64,000 nt of DNA from Ovis canadensis (GCF_042477335.2 NC_091250.1:132653384-132717383), one strand, 5' to 3'. Numbered from the stretch's first letter, positions 44,501 through 54,435 are shown. Translations and numbers: made by a program. Notes: a model not told the origin generated them from the letters alone.

Positions 44501-47037
44501 TAATAACCACTCCCCACAGCTCCAAGAACCAAAGCTTTTATCTATTTTTTCTTGAGATGAGAACTTTAAAAAGTTTTTTATTGGAGTTTAGTCGACTCAC
44601 AGTGTCGTGTTAATCTCTGCTGCACAGCAGAGTGACTCACGTATACATAGACCCTTTAAGATTCCTTCCCCACATAGATCATTACCGAGTACTGGGTAGG
44701 GTTCTTTACGCCATACAGTAGGTCCTCCAAGAACCAGTTTCAGTTCCTAGGGGCTTCCAGAGAGACACGCCTTCTGGAAGGTCAGAACCGTTAATCAGCA
44801 TGTCTGCAGTCAGACCCCGTGTCAGGCTTCCGTGGCCTTGCACCAGGTGCCAACGTGCTCCAGCACATCTGGCCTGTCCCCTGCATCTTCCTCAAGAGAC
44901 GGGGCCTCCACCTGCCTTGTAGCTTTATTATTGCGTCCTGTGCTGCCCCATCCAGCCCTGGCTCTGTTTCAGCGCTCCTCCCTGCCTTGTCCCGCTCCTC
45001 AGTGGCACTGGGCCCACTGTTTACAATGGGCGACATGGGGCTGAACTTCCTCACCAGTGGCAGCCCCACAGAGCTCTCCTAAGGATGAGGCGTCTGCACA
45101 GCGCTGAGCGCCAGCCGAAGACGCCATCCATACACTCTCGTGCCTCGCCAGGCATCCTCACCGTGGACACGCTGGCAGGACAGGGAAGTGTCCTCGGGAC
45201 CCACACAAGATTAAGGAGTGCCCCTCACCCAGCCAGTCCTCGATGGTAGCAGAGAAGCCGGCTTCTCTCCGTGTTCTAAGCGCCGCTCTCCTCTCACGGC
45301 CGCCCGAGGAGCCGCCTCCCAGCCTAGGGGGGCCTGGAGGCCAGAGGCAGCAGGGAGCCGTTCCGTCCCTCAGGCCAGAGGTGAGGCTACCGGCGGCGGT
45401 TTCTAACTTTCCCCAGCAGTTACCAGATTACCTAGGGCTCTCCCCCACTCTCTTTGAAGCTGTCCTGATAGCGTCCTTCCTTGGAAAAGGACTGCGTCTT
45501 TCTCAGCAGACACTGCTGAACAGAGCCCTTCACGCCCCTACTGCGCAGCTTCTCTGAGGGAGGAAGCAGCAGTCATGGGCCTGGCCACAGTCTGAGTGTG
45601 GAGCCCTAAAAGCCCCGTCCCGGCCACGGCAGCGATGTGTCCTGCTAACCCTCAGCGCAAGCCAACAGCAGTCCTCTCCTCTTTCAGCCTCCCCCTGCCC
45701 TCTTCACTGGACCAGCTCTCACACAGCTTTGAGGGGCTTCCTCGACTGGCAGCGCCACCGTGAGGCCATTCTCAAGCCCTCCTGCTGGCCACCTCGTGCC
45801 CCCGTCCTCCTCCCCCTTCCCCACAGGGAGCCCCGCACTTCCCCTCCTCCTCCACCCGCACGCCCTGGAGGCCAGGCTCAGGCAGCCTAGGACCCAGGAA
45901 GGCTCTGCCCCGCCCCGCCCGTTATTTTCATCTCGCTCGCCTGTCATTTACCAGCAGAGCCCTCAGAGGGCCGCAGCCTGGTGTTAAAGCTGACCACCTG
46001 GCCACTGCACACCTTGTTCACACTGCCCTGAGTGGAGTTTAACCAGCTTCTTCACAGCTGCTCACAGAGGCCACACTGCTCTGTCTGTTCAGAGTGCAGC
46101 TTCCGAGGGGAGGTGCCCAGGCTTAAGAGGCTTCCCTGCAGATAAGGGACTGAGGTGGGAGGTCACCTGGCCTTTAAAGGGCAGGTCCAGGGGCCTGGAA
46201 CACAGCGGGGACTGCAGTGGTCAGAAGGGATGGACCAAGGGGAGGGAGGTGGGCCAGAACAAAATCTATAGGACTCCTACCACTCTTCAGCCCGGGAGCG
46301 GACTGGTCAGCCTTCCCGCCACCCCAACACCTCTAGAACCTGGAGAGAGGATGTCTCCCAGCTAGCCCACCGGCCGGGAATGCTCTGCTTCAGAAAACAG
46401 CTGTTCTGAGTTTACATCACACGGGCAGCATCGGTAGCAGGCAGTAAAGCGGGGAGGGGGACCGTCAGGCAATCTCTGGACTCGAGGGGCTCCCGGTGAC
46501 ATCTGGGCTACAACAAACCAGAGCTACCTCTGCCGTCTAAAACAGAAGTTACACTGACTTACCCACTTCGGCCACTGAGCGTGAGAAAACTCACCAAGGG
46601 TTGTTCTCACTACCAATGCTGGCATCAGACCAAGGACTGTGCAGGGAGCAGAAACAGGAGGAAAAGTGGGAAACTGGGCTGTAAGCAGTTACATAAACCA
46701 GGGCCCTAACAGCTCCAGGGTGCCAGCAGCGGCTCTGGAGGCGTGAGGAGTGAACCCTCAGCCGTCCTCCTCAGCCTTCCGTCTTTAGAGCACCGGCCAA
46801 AACACTGGCCACTCTGACCAAGGCAGGCAGGCGGATGCGACTGCCCAAAGGCCCCACGCACGCTCTTCCAAGCAGACGGATGCGACTGCCGAAAGGCCCC
46901 ACGCACGCTCTTCCAAGAATGAGGGTTACTCAGAAGCAGCTTTATGGTACTCTCGTAATTTAGGTGCACAAGGAATGCAGTAGGTGTTTAGTCTTAAAAA
47001 ACAGAATCCGTGAACTTGTAAAGCTCACCGTACTCAT
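26378..47037 (-). CDS. RNF4: RNF4, SUMO-targeted RING E3 ubiquitin ligase (complete spliced CDS)
   Basis: RNF4 is a nuclear E3 ligase that binds poly-SUMO chains and ubiquitinates the modified proteins (for example PML). The CDS joins, in transcript order, 47037-47029, 44010-43896, 36654-36575, 28147-28138, 27908-27749, 27153-27105 and 26527-26378. That is 573 nt, or 190 residues plus stop, the same length as human RNF4. Every junction is GT-AG and the phases agree. Visible domains: basic N-terminus (residues 4-21); SUMO-interacting motifs IELVE 36-40, IVDLT 46-50, VVVDLT 57-62 and VVFV 67-70; arginine-rich stretch 73-82; acidic SSDEEE 94-99; RING with Cys132, Cys135, Cys154, His156, Cys159, Cys162, Cys173 and Cys176; C-terminus ending HPIYI. 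No frameshift or lost zinc ligand is seen. Compared with the human protein as I know it, SIM4 reads VVFVEE rather than VVIVDE, and the RING tail has Ser169, Met180 and Ser181. The gene starts near the CpG island at 56 kb. Confidence 0.97.
27105..27153 (-). CDS. RNF4: RNF4 coding exon 6 (first half of RING)
   Basis: This 49-nt exon lies between acceptor AG (27154-27155) and donor GTAAG (ending 27104). It encodes [16 protein letters not shown], which includes the first zinc ligand pair, Cys132 and Cys135. It ends in phase 0. Confidence 0.95.
27749..27908 (-). CDS. RNF4: RNF4 coding exon 5 (residues 72-125)
   Basis: This 160-nt exon has its acceptor AG at 27909-27910 and a GTACC donor (GT at 27747-27748). 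It encodes the arginine-rich segment [10 protein letters not shown], the acidic VVSSDEEEL segment and the linker [11 protein letters not shown]. It ends with two bases (AG) that complete Arg125 with the next exon. The donor is weaker than the others in the gene (AG|GTACC). Confidence 0.95.
28138..28147 (-). CDS. RNF4: RNF4 coding exon 4, a 10-nt micro-exon (SIM4 core)
   Basis: The exon reads TTTGTTGAAG. It follows a long pyrimidine tract ending CCAAG (acceptor AG at 28148-28149) and precedes a strong GTGAGT donor (28132-28137). It encodes Phe69-Val70-Glu71 and the first base of Glu72. Exon 3 ends in phase 0 and exon 5 begins with two leftover bases (AG), so exactly 3n+1 nt must lie between them. 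This exon supplies that and restores the SIM4 motif where human RNF4 has VVIVDE. Confidence 0.9.
28148..30100. other. RNF4 intron, mostly unique sequence
   Basis: Start of the 8.4-kb intron between exons 3 and 4 (28148-36574). No gene or clear repeat recognised in this part. Confidence 0.5.
30105..30583 (+). mobile_element. BovB 3' end
   Basis: AGCAGAGATATCACTTTGCC to GACACGACTTAGTGACTGAG. Confidence 0.85.
31149..31356 (-). repeat. Bov-tA SINE with imperfect 13-bp TSD
   Basis: CTCCTCAGTCGTGTCCAACT to CCACCAGGGAAGCCC. Flanks ATAATTAGCAAAG (left) and ATAATTACCAAAG (right, 31357-31369) differ at one base. Confidence 0.88.
31380..32006 (-). repeat. Bov-tA SINE split by an mRNA retrocopy
   Basis: The left piece (GTTGCTCAGTCATATCC) and right piece (GGCATGGACTGTAGCCTACC to CCACCAGAAAAGCCC) rejoin into one reverse Bov-tA once 31407-31834 is removed. 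Confidence 0.88.
31407..31819 (-). pseudogene. Processed retrocopy of an unidentified mRNA 3' end
   Basis: A 413-bp insert flanked by exact 15-bp TSDs (CATATCCATCTTTTC at 31392-31406 and 31820-31834). On the minus strand it ends AATAAAGAGTATCACACTGA, then an A-rich tail, so a poly(A) signal sits about 20 nt before the tail. No BovB, L1 or SINE sequence is recognised inside, and no long open frame. It looks like a 5'-truncated copy of a 3' UTR. The source gene is not recognised. An unknown 3'-truncated repeat is the alternative. Confidence 0.75.
32045..32991 (+). mobile_element. BovB 3' part
   Basis: TACTTCTGCTTTATTGACTA to CACAACTGAGTGACTGAACT, with an internal deletion near 32512 (CATGGCAAACACTGACAGAC) and stops in RT. 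Confidence 0.88.
33826..33958 (-). mobile_element. BovB 3'-end fragment with 9-bp TSD
   Basis: GTTCAGTTGCTCAATCGTG to GTGATGCCCTCCCACC. Flanked by ATCTAATCT (33817-33825 and 33959-33967). Confidence 0.75.
34270..36204. other. RNF4 intron, unique sequence
   Basis: No gene or clear repeat recognised. Confidence 0.45.
36205..36385 (+). repeat. MIR SINE
   Basis: TTTACTGGGCACCACGTTG, ATCCTCATTTTATGGACAAG and GCTAAGTCACTTGCCCCAGG match the MIR core and 3' part. It lies about 190 bp from RNF4 coding exon 3. Confidence 0.8.
36575..36654 (-). CDS. RNF4: RNF4 coding exon 3 (residues 42-68, SIM2 and SIM3)
   Basis: This 80-nt exon has its acceptor AG at 36655-36656 and a GTAAGT donor ending at 36574. 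It encodes AGDEIVDLT and [14 protein letters not shown], holding SIM2 and SIM3. It ends in phase 0 at Val68, so the next exon must begin with whole codons, and the micro-exon at 28138-28147 does. Confidence 0.96.
36655..38400. other. RNF4 intron, unique sequence
   Basis: No gene or clear repeat recognised; GC-rich between about 36850 and 37240. Confidence 0.45.
38405..38916. repeat. CA-rich minisatellite, left part
   Basis: Imperfect units of roughly 24-36 bp built on CCATTATCCTCACACACACA. It stops at the BovB insertion and resumes at 42383. Long His/Thr/Pro frames here come from the repeat only. Confidence 0.9.
38917..42382 (+). mobile_element. BovB LINE inserted in the minisatellite
   Basis: Begins in the 5' UTR (AGACGGTAGGTGTTGC) and ends GAACTGAACTGA. 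Endonuclease motifs GTSELKW-like and [13 protein letters not shown] motifs [27 protein letters not shown] and RYADDTT are readable, but with frameshifts near 39400, 39590 and 39840 and around 41380-41710. A BOV-A2 splits the RT at 41001-41230. Not functional. Confidence 0.92.
41001..41230 (+). repeat. 5'-truncated BOV-A2 in BovB, no TSD seen
   Basis: AAAATCCCATGGACGGAG to an (AGC)n tail. The BovB reads TTTAGAAAAG before and GCAGAGGAACC after, which is uninterrupted in the consensus, so no target duplication is visible. Confidence 0.9.
42383..43795. repeat. CA-rich minisatellite, right part, with higher-order structure
   Basis: Units carry CCATTATCC, CCATGTGTGCACACATGC and CTTACACACACAC. A longer block starting CCATAATCCTGATACACAC (or its variant) recurs at 42955, 43118, 43259 and 43502. 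A BOV-A2 interrupts it at 42618. Confidence 0.9.
42618..42893 (-). repeat. BOV-A2 SINE in the minisatellite
   Basis: GCTGCTGCTGCTGCTAAGTT end, two BovA monomers with the GAAAGTGAAAAGTGAAAGTG linker, reverse orientation. Confidence 0.92.
43796..43852 (+). repeat. MIR fragment
   Basis: TTTCAGATGAGGAAACTGAG is the MIR 3' core. It lies between the minisatellite and RNF4 coding exon 2. Confidence 0.65.
43896..44010 (-). CDS. RNF4: RNF4 coding exon 2 (residues 4-41, SIM1)
   Basis: This 115-nt exon follows an AG at 44011-44012 and ends at a GTAAG donor (43891-43895). It encodes the basic N-terminus and SIM1 (IELVE) and leaves one base that completes Ala42 with the next exon. A CA-rich minisatellite begins about 95 nt past the donor, inside the intron. 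Confidence 0.95.
44560..44735 (-). mobile_element. L1 3' UTR fragment
   Basis: TTTTTTATTGGAGTTTAGTC, GCTGCACAGCAGAGTGACTC and GATTCCTTCCCCACATAG in reverse orientation. Confidence 0.65.
46827..46916. repeat. 45-bp tandem duplication, two copies
   Basis: Copies 46827-46871 and 46872-46916 are the same length and differ at two positions. Each contains GGATGCGACTGCC and CCCCACGCACGCTCTTCC. It is about 110 bp past the donor of RNF4 coding exon 1. Confidence 0.92.
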
Positions 47038-47056
47038 GGTGCTCCTTGGCGCCAAC
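47029..47056 (-). CDS. RNF4: RNF4 first coding exon, 28 nt
   Basis: The exon lies between an acceptor (TTTCCTTTAG, AG at 47057-47058) and a donor (GTGAGC, 47023-47028). It holds 19 nt of 5' UTR and only three codons, Met-Ser-Thr, with ATG at 47035-47037. The ATG sits in a good context (AGCACCATGAG). The exon ends in phase 0 and joins the Arg-Lys-Arg-Arg exon, reproducing the known MSTRKRRG start of RNF4. Confidence 0.88.
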
Positions 47057-48536
47057 CTAAAGGAAAACACAGAGTCTAGACCAGGCCTGGCCTCAGCCTC
47101 TCATGCCTGCTGGTTACTCATCTTGACTAGCGCAGGGATCTGCACGCCAGCAGATTTCAGGAATCTTCAAGCCCTGGAAAATAAAGGCATCAAGTTGACA
47201 AATGCTGCACCTGTTTTACCAACAAGCGCGCTCAGCTCAATTGTCTACGGGTCCTTCCTGTCAGCTGCGCACGTTGCTGAGCACTTTATGCAATCACGTC
47301 CTAATCCACATCCTCCATGGGAGATACATACCCTTGTGGAATACAGGACAACGTAATCCCACAGCCTGCAAGCAGGACCATTAAGTCACCTCTTGCCCTC
47401 CTGGCTGCTGAAACACACACAGATGCTCCTTGGCCCACGGCCCCCTCCCTGCCTGTCTAGACTTGCCCCCGTGGGGCTAAGATGGGCTCTGGCCTTGTCG
47501 AAGTTGTGCCCACCTCCCCCAGGGTGTGCCAGGAGACAAAATGCAAATGGCAGGGTGCCAGCCAGCTGCTGGTCACTGGGCGACCTACTCTAGTTAGGCC
47601 GTTCCAGGCAGCCGAATGGTGATGACCTGTGACCCATTAGGGGAGCAGGCAGAGGGGACAAAGCCCAGGTCTCTGTTACGAAAGGAGAAATCCTGAACCC
47701 TCTTGCACAATCTGTGAGGACGCGGCTTGCCTCACTCAAGCTTAGGAAAGCAGCTATTGCCCCATGACTCTGACTGCGAGAGGCTGGGGACCCTGAGCTC
47801 ACGGCCTCTGGTTCACAGCTTCCTTGGATGCAGTGATCCTGCCTCACTGCACACGCTCTGAGGCTCCTGCCAACTGGGAGGGTGGGTGACGCTGAAGCCC
47901 CCTCCCATCTTGAATCCTCTCTGGAGTAATCAAGAGGAGATCAATAAACAAAGGGACCCCCCCCCCGCAACACACCAGACACACACACACAGACAAGAAA
48001 CCCCTGCAGAGTCCTTCGCAGCTTCTGGGAGGATGAGAATCAGAACTGCTCCATGTGACCGCACAACCCCAGGAAGGAAAGAGCTTCCGCCTCTCCCCAA
48101 GACTGGGAACTGGGGCCTGCTGCAGGTGCCCGTAATTCAGGGGAAGCGACAAGGGCCACCGGTCCTGACCCACCCTCCGTGCCCAGCTGAGACTCTGCCA
48201 CTGGCAGCAGATGAGCGGAGAAGAACCAAGAAATTGTGGGTCGGGAAGCCAGGCAGGCTCCGGGAAAGGCAGAGAGCGCAGCAGGTGCGGAGGCTCCTGG
48301 AGAACGGAGACCCCTGGTTCGCTCAGGGCCCGCCGAAGGTGGGGACTAACCCTGGAGATCTGAGTTCAGGGACACAGTGGCGAAAGCAGTGAAGGAGCAG
48401 CCCAGATGTGCAGACGGGCTTCTAGCGGGAGAGGCCTGAGCGCAGGGCAAGGCCGAGGGACCCGGGCAGGGGCAGAGGGAGGCGGCGGCTCCGGGTCGGC
48501 CCGGCCGGGATGACGGGGGTTTGCACAAGGACAGGC
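47057..48536. other. RNF4 5' intron, unique sequence
   Basis: No gene or clear repeat recognised apart from a short CA run near 47977. Extra non-coding 5' exons of RNF4 could lie here but cannot be picked by eye. Confidence 0.45.
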
Positions 48537-48660
48537 GTTCTCAAAGTGGAGCCCGCATCAGGCTCACTCACCTGGAGAGTTTGTTAAACTACATTCGGAT
48601 TCAGGAGGTCTAGGATGGGGTTCACAAGTCCCAAGGCAAGGCTGATGAAGCCACTGAGGG
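48537..48660 (+). repeat. MER5A-like DNA transposon fragment
   Basis: TTCTCAAAGTGGAGCCCGC, CACTCACCTGGAGAGTTTG and GATTCAGGAGGTCTAGGATG follow the MER5A order. Confidence 0.55.
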
Positions 48661-49036
48661 CCACGCCACAGGAAGGCCTGTCTAGGAGACGGCCTGGGAG
48701 CTGGAGAGGACCAGTCATACACACGTGAGAGACAAGGACACGGGGCCTCTGCCAAACACCCTTCTCCTCGTGCCCGGGGCTGCCGCCTCCTCCACACGAC
48801 CTCCCCAGCCTGGCACCCTTCTGCCCTACTGCCAACAGGGCTCTGAGCAGCAGCTGACCCCACAGCCTTGCCCCAGGTCCCCATCAAGTCCCGACCCCTA
48901 AGCCTGGCCTGCGGAGTCCACCTGGCCTTTCAGTTAGAGCACACCCGCACAGCCAGACAGCAGGGACGGGGGTCGCAGCTCCAGACCCCTGCTTGCAGCC
49001 TTGGTGAGGCGCCGGCTCCTCTGTGCCTCATCTGCT

Positions 49037-49238
49037 GTGAAGCCGCTCAGTCGTGTCCGACTCTGACACCCGTGGACTGCAGCCCGCCAGGCTCCTCCGT
49101 CCATGGGATTCTCCATGCAAGACCACTGCAGAGCGTTGCCATTTCCTTCTCCAGGGGATCTTCCCAGACCAGGGATCGAACTCATGTCTCCTGCATCAGT
49201 AGGTGAGTTCTTTACTGCTAAGCCCTCAGGGAAGCCCA
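49037..49238 (-). repeat. Bov-tA SINE
   Basis: GAAGCCGCTCAGTCGTGTCC to CTAAGCCCTCAGGGAAGCCC, reverse orientation. Confidence 0.88.
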
Positions 49239-49243
49239 GGCCT

Positions 49244-49320
49244 TATTTGCTTGTCTATAAAACAAGACAGCATCGACCTCAAAGGTGTGTGAGGATTACA
49301 GGAGCTAATAGAGAGAGCAC
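49244..49320 (+). repeat. MIR fragment
   Basis: TTGCTTGTCTATAAAACAAG, GTGAGGATTACAGGAGCTAA. Confidence 0.55.
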
Positions 49321-50689
49321 CTGGACCAGTACTGGCCCTTCACAGGCTCATGGACCTGTTCTGCCAGCACAGCCTTGCACCGCCCATTGCGTAGCCCCAG
49401 CCCTCTGCCCAGCCCTAAGAGGCTGTGGACCGCCGCACCCGACCCAGCTTCAACACGTACCCACGGGCTGCACGCCTCCCCACATCTGCACCCATCAGCG
49501 CGGCTCCTGCCCTGGGAACACAGCAGTGACTGCATCCAGCCCCAGCTCCTGTCTGGGGTGGGTGCCAGCAGACAGCTCAGGTGTTGCAGTAATTGGGACA
49601 TAGGAGCCCTGTGCAAGGGAAACCAAGAGGGCCGGGAGAGGCCAGAGGTTCCCCAGGAGCAGCCCCACTGAGGGAGCGTAAAGCCAACTGAGCCTTTCTC
49701 CAGCACCCGGCAGTCTGCATCCGGGCGCGCCCCGACCGCACGGGCCATGCAGACCCCGAGTAGTTTACTTTCCACCAGCGGGGAGCTGCTCTACAGCGCT
49801 GTACTGGAGTCTGTCACGTCAGCATCAGCCATAAGCGCACGCATCGCCCTCCCTCAAGCCTCCCCCGGCGCCACGGGTGCCTCAGACAGTCTCTCCAATG
49901 AGGCTCGCAGCTGGCCTACTGCATGACCTCGCCTGACACCCTCAGACCGGCCCAGGGGTGCCCTCAACTCGAGCCTGGCACAAGTGCCTCCCAAAGCAGA
50001 CATGAAGACAGTCCACCTGGCGGGCACGGGTGGCGGTGGCACCTCCACAGCCCCTGGGGACTCACAAGATCAAATCACACGTGGTTCCAGAGCCACTGGG
50101 CTTCCTGGATCCTAACCCAGAACTCATCAATTCCAGCAGTCTCTCTCAGAACTGAGAAGAATCTGATACAAATGTCACTGACAGTGATCTGTCTGCTGAG
50201 CACAAGGAAATAATTTAATGCACAGACCTCTGCTGCTCTGAAGCCTCTTGCCTCCTACTTGTTTTAAGCTTTAGGTTTTCAAACACTGTTGCTCCAGACG
50301 CGTCCAGCAGCTGCGCCACAGGGCTCTGCGCTCCTCAGCGTGCACACTCTCCTTGCTCCCCACTGCCCACCTGCAGCCCCAGGCTCTGCTGCACCCCCTG
50401 CCTGGTTCTCCCTTAGCGGACAATAAAGGTCAGCGGTCAGAGGACATAAAAGGCTGGAAGGCCAGCCTCAGGGAAATCTGCCAAGGGGCTGGATTTCACC
50501 AGAGAATGGAGGTGGGAAGACCGGGGTCAGGGGGTCTCCCCAGCAGACCAGCTTGTGGACATGGAAGTACAATGTGTGGACAGAGAGGCCAGGGGATGTG
50601 GGAAAGATGGCCCTCACCAACTACAAAACGTTCTGGGTCATGCAGCTAATAGAAGCCACTACAACAGTAAGACTAACTAACAATAGCTC
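49321..50689. other. RNF4 5' intron, unique sequence
   Basis: No gene or clear repeat recognised. Confidence 0.45.
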
Positions 50690-50905
50690 AAACACAGAGG
50701 TCACTTCTGTGTGCAAGACACTACAGCGCTCTCCACACAGCACCTTGGATAATCCTCTAGCCCAACAAGGAGGCAGACACTATTATGGTGACCATCTCAC
50801 ACACAAGAGAGCTAAGAATGGTCAGGGGTTAAGTAACTTGCCCACAGTCCACACCTAGTAGACACCAAGTCTGGATTTAAGCCAGGGCAGTTTGACACCA
50901 GAACA
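50690..50905 (+). repeat. MIR SINE
   Basis: TGTGCAAGACACTACAGCGC, GGTTAAGTAACTTGCCCACA and CTGGATTTAAGCCAGGGCAG. Confidence 0.75.
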
Positions 50906-51260
50906 CCGAGTCTTAAAAACACAAACAAGCCAGAGTCAGATGTATTAATTCTAGAAACAATATGGAACACGGGTGTTTCCCAGGTTTCTCAAACGTAGGT
51001 CCAGGAACTCCTTCCAACATGCCAGCACTCCATCTCAGCAACACTCCCCACCGTGGTTTCCAAAGCAAACCATGCAGTTATTCAGCATGCCTCACCTGAA
51101 AAAGTGCCAGAGGCCAGGCCTCTGTCTACTTCGCACCTAGCTAATCCTTTGCCCAAAGGAGATGTTCCTGTTTATTGAAGCGGCGAGTGGCTCAGAAGTG
51201 AGAGAGGGTGGTTAATGTCCCTGCCACTAAGAAAAGACCAGGAGTAGAGGGTGGCACCGG

Positions 51261-51540
51261 AGAAGGCGATGGCACCCCACGCCAGTCCTCTTGCCTGGAA
51301 AATCCCATAGACGGAGGAGCCTGGAAGGCTGCAGTCCACCGGGTCGCTGAGGGTTGGACACAACTGAGTGACTTCACTTTCACTTTTCACTTTCACGCAT
51401 TGCAGAAGGAAACGGCAACCCACTCCAGTGTTCTTGCCTGGAGAATCCCAGGGATGGAGGAGCCTGGTGGGCTGCCGTCTATGGGGTCACACAGAGTCGG
51501 ACACGACTGACGTGACTTAGCAGAGCAGCAGAGCAGAGGA
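51261..51540 (+). repeat. BOV-A2 SINE with 9-bp TSD
   Basis: Two BovA monomers with the linker TTTCACTTTTCACTTTCACG and an AGCAG-rich tail. TGGCACCGG flanks it at 51252-51260 and 51541-51549. Confidence 0.92.
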
Positions 51541-51549
51541 TGGCACCGG

Positions 51550-52929
51550 GAATGGTCAAGAAGGCCAGATGCCAGGACCCCTTAATGCTCTGACAGGAAG
51601 GTGAGGGAAAACCAGCCCTCGCGAGATCATCTATCTGGGTATACCGTGGGAGTGACGCCACGGAACTGGGCTAGGGAAGGGATAAACAAGGAAGACACCT
51701 TAATTTTAGAAATGCTGAACGTGGGTATCCAAGGAGAAAGGTCCAAAGGCAACTGAAAAACTCAGGAGAGAGAACCAGGGTGGAGGGAGAGGTTTCAGAA
51801 TCTGTGTTACAATCTGGGAAGTCAGGTGGGGGTGGGGGTGGGGGGAAGCCTGAAGAGACACTCAAAATGCAGAAAGCAAGCTGGGAGAACTTGGACATCG
51901 GTTAGACAAAAGCTGGCATTTCAAGGAGACGGCAGCAGTCAACAGGCAGACCTAGAAAAAGGACAGAGAGCTGCCCACAGGGAGCTGAGCCCCAGTGGCC
52001 AAGCAACTGGAGTAAAATCAACTATACTTGAATGCATTTATTGAAAACAAACCAACAGAGAACAGACGGTGCCTCACTTCAGGTACTGTGGATGCCAGTC
52101 CCAGCACCGTGATTTGAAATATGCTGTTCCCTCGCCTGCAAGGGTCTCCTACCCCATCCCACTCTGGAGAACTGCTCATTCTTCTAGGTCTACCTCAAGA
52201 AAATGTCTCCTACATTTCTGTCACTCCTCGTCCTCAGTTTTTTCTGTTGCACTCCATCTGCTAAACATAACTCTATGTCAAAACCCATCAGGGAATGCCC
52301 TCTTCTTTGAACAGCACTTGGCACAAACATGGTAGCTAAACAATTATTTTACATTGAAATTAAATTACCGACCTCATGAGATACTTGGAAATGATGGCAG
52401 ATTCTTCAGGATGGCAGAGTGTCCTGAGGCGAGAAAAAGATGGGGAGAGGGGACCCCGATCACACTGCAAATAGAGATACAATCACCACGGGGAAACAAA
52501 GGGACATTTAAAACGAGAAGATCACCAAGGGAGAATAGGACAGAACATCTCTATCTGAAGCATGTTCAACTTGAAAATAAGAGGCCACAACCTTAAGTTT
52601 TTAAATATTAGTTAAGAACTGAAAAATATCAAGAAGGTGTTCAGAAAAGCAGCAAACTTTATACAGGTCTGCTACAGCAAGCAGCAGAATTCAGCAACAG
52701 TTTGGTTAAAATGAGAAGTGAGGTGCAGCAGACAGGAAAATGCCCAGGTCCTGAGACTACTTTCTTGGGCGAGGGGGCCACTCAGGAACAGAAACTAGAC
52801 TCACGAGTACAATACAATTACTGAAAATTAAGTTTCTCGAGAATATTTATAATTAGACCCTTTTTGGGTAAACCTTCCTTGAAAAAGAAACGTTCACAAT
52901 AAACACTAACAAAGTCCAGCAAAAGGAAC
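51550..52929. other. RNF4 5' intron, mostly unique
   Basis: A short G-rich run at 51827-51844; otherwise nothing recognised. Confidence 0.45.
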
Positions 52930-53050
52930 AAAGACATTGGGGTCTGAGGCTCGGATGCTGGGTCTGCTTCCTAACTGCATGACCTCTGTCTCTCCTGTGC
53001 TTCAGGATACCTAAGATGGAGCTAAGCAAAACTACCGGGCAGGGTGGATT
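52930..53050 (+). repeat. MIR fragment
   Basis: GGCTCGGATGCTGGGTCTGC, CTAACTGCATGACCTCTGTC. Confidence 0.5.
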
Positions 53051-53156
53051 TTTAAGTGGTAGAGACCCCTAAATTTAGTAGACATGATTATTACATCACA
53101 AACCTACCTTTAGAGACATCTGAGTCACATTCCTCCAGCTAGAAAAATTATGACTC

Positions 53157-53350
53157 CAAGGACTTCACTGAGGTCCAGTGGCTAAGTTTCCAAGCTCCCA
53201 ATGCAGGGGGCCCGGATTCTATCCTTGATCAGGGAATTAGATCCCACATGCCCCGACTAAAAGAGTTCACATGCAGCAAGGAAGACTGAAGATCCCTTGG
53301 GCCACAACTAAGATCTGGTGCAGTCAAGCAAGTAAATATCAAAAAGAAAA
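53157..53350 (+). repeat. CHR-2-like tRNA SINE
   Basis: GGACTTCACTGAGGTCCAGT, TGATCAGGGAATTAGATCCC and GGGCCACAACTAAGATCTGG with an A-rich tail. Confidence 0.75.
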
Positions 53351-54027
53351 AAATTATAACTCCCAAACAAAATGACATTAACAGGTAATAAGGCCATTCA
53401 GGAGATATTCATTTTAAATTTGTCTATGTCAAGAAGATCTACATAGCAAGCGAGTCTCCTCAGCGATCCTGAGGCGCCTACTGGGTGTGTCAGGAGACCA
53501 TGTGGCTTCTGGAGCACAGGAAAGCCTGATGGTCACAACCTCTCTTCTGCACAAGCAGGCTACTGATAACACTCATTCTGGAACGTTCCCAAGCCTTTCC
53601 TTCTCTTCTAAATGAGGTATTCATTTAGAAGTAAACCTGCCCAGATTTACTTATGCCTGAGGGAAAAAACAAAACAAAACCCTTCCAAAGAAAATTCCCC
53701 ATCCCTGTGGAGCGGTACCCTCTACCCCACGTTTACTCACACTTGACCTGTAACCCTGGGATGAGGTGGAATCTGTGCTCTGGGCCATCCTTCTTAGAGA
53801 GGAAACCTCAAAATGCCTTGCTCTAAAAATTCCCAAAGTTCTTCTAAGAAGCAAGCTATTTAAGAAAGATAAGTCAGAAAAGCTCATATGATTCATATCT
53901 CACTCAATAACAGAGTCAACCTTGTAATACTCTACAGGAGCCACCTTATCCCTCAAAAATCCCTAATTTGGGGATAGTGAAAAATGTACATAAATCATTC
54001 CAAATAAGACATGGGTAACATATACAC

Positions 54028-54231
54028 GCCCTTGGCTGGTGGCTCAGAGGGTAAAGCATCTGCCTGCAGTGCAGGAGACCTGGGCTCGATCCCTGGGTTG
54101 GGAAGATCCCCTAGAGAAGGAAATGGCAACCCACTCCAGTATTCTTGCCCGGAAAATTCCATGGACTGAGGAGCCTGGTAGGCTACAGTTTATGGGGCTG
54201 CAAAGAGTCGGACACGACTGAGCGACTTAAC
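54028..54231 (+). repeat. Bov-tA SINE with 12-bp TSD
   Basis: TGGCTGGTGGCTCAGAGGG to GACACGACTGAGCGACTTAA. TAACATATACAC flanks it at 54016-54027 and 54232-54243. Confidence 0.92.
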
Positions 54232-54435
54232 TAACATATACACAGGAGCACACGACACGTACAAAGCAACCAACTTGTGCACATGTTTTCATCGAGCAGC
54301 ACCCCAAGTCTTTCCCAGAAATTGGCAAGGCTATAAACTCCCAGACACAAACTCTGCTGAAAGCTTTTAAGTAAAAAGTGAGTAAAGAACTTCCATGACT
54401 GGCAATCACCAAGTTCAGTGACCAGTCCCTTTGTG

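Larger units (their letters stand above)
44011..47028. other. RNF4 intron between coding exons 1 and 2
   Basis: Mostly unique. It holds an L1 3' fragment and a 45-bp tandem duplication, listed separately. Confidence 0.6.
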
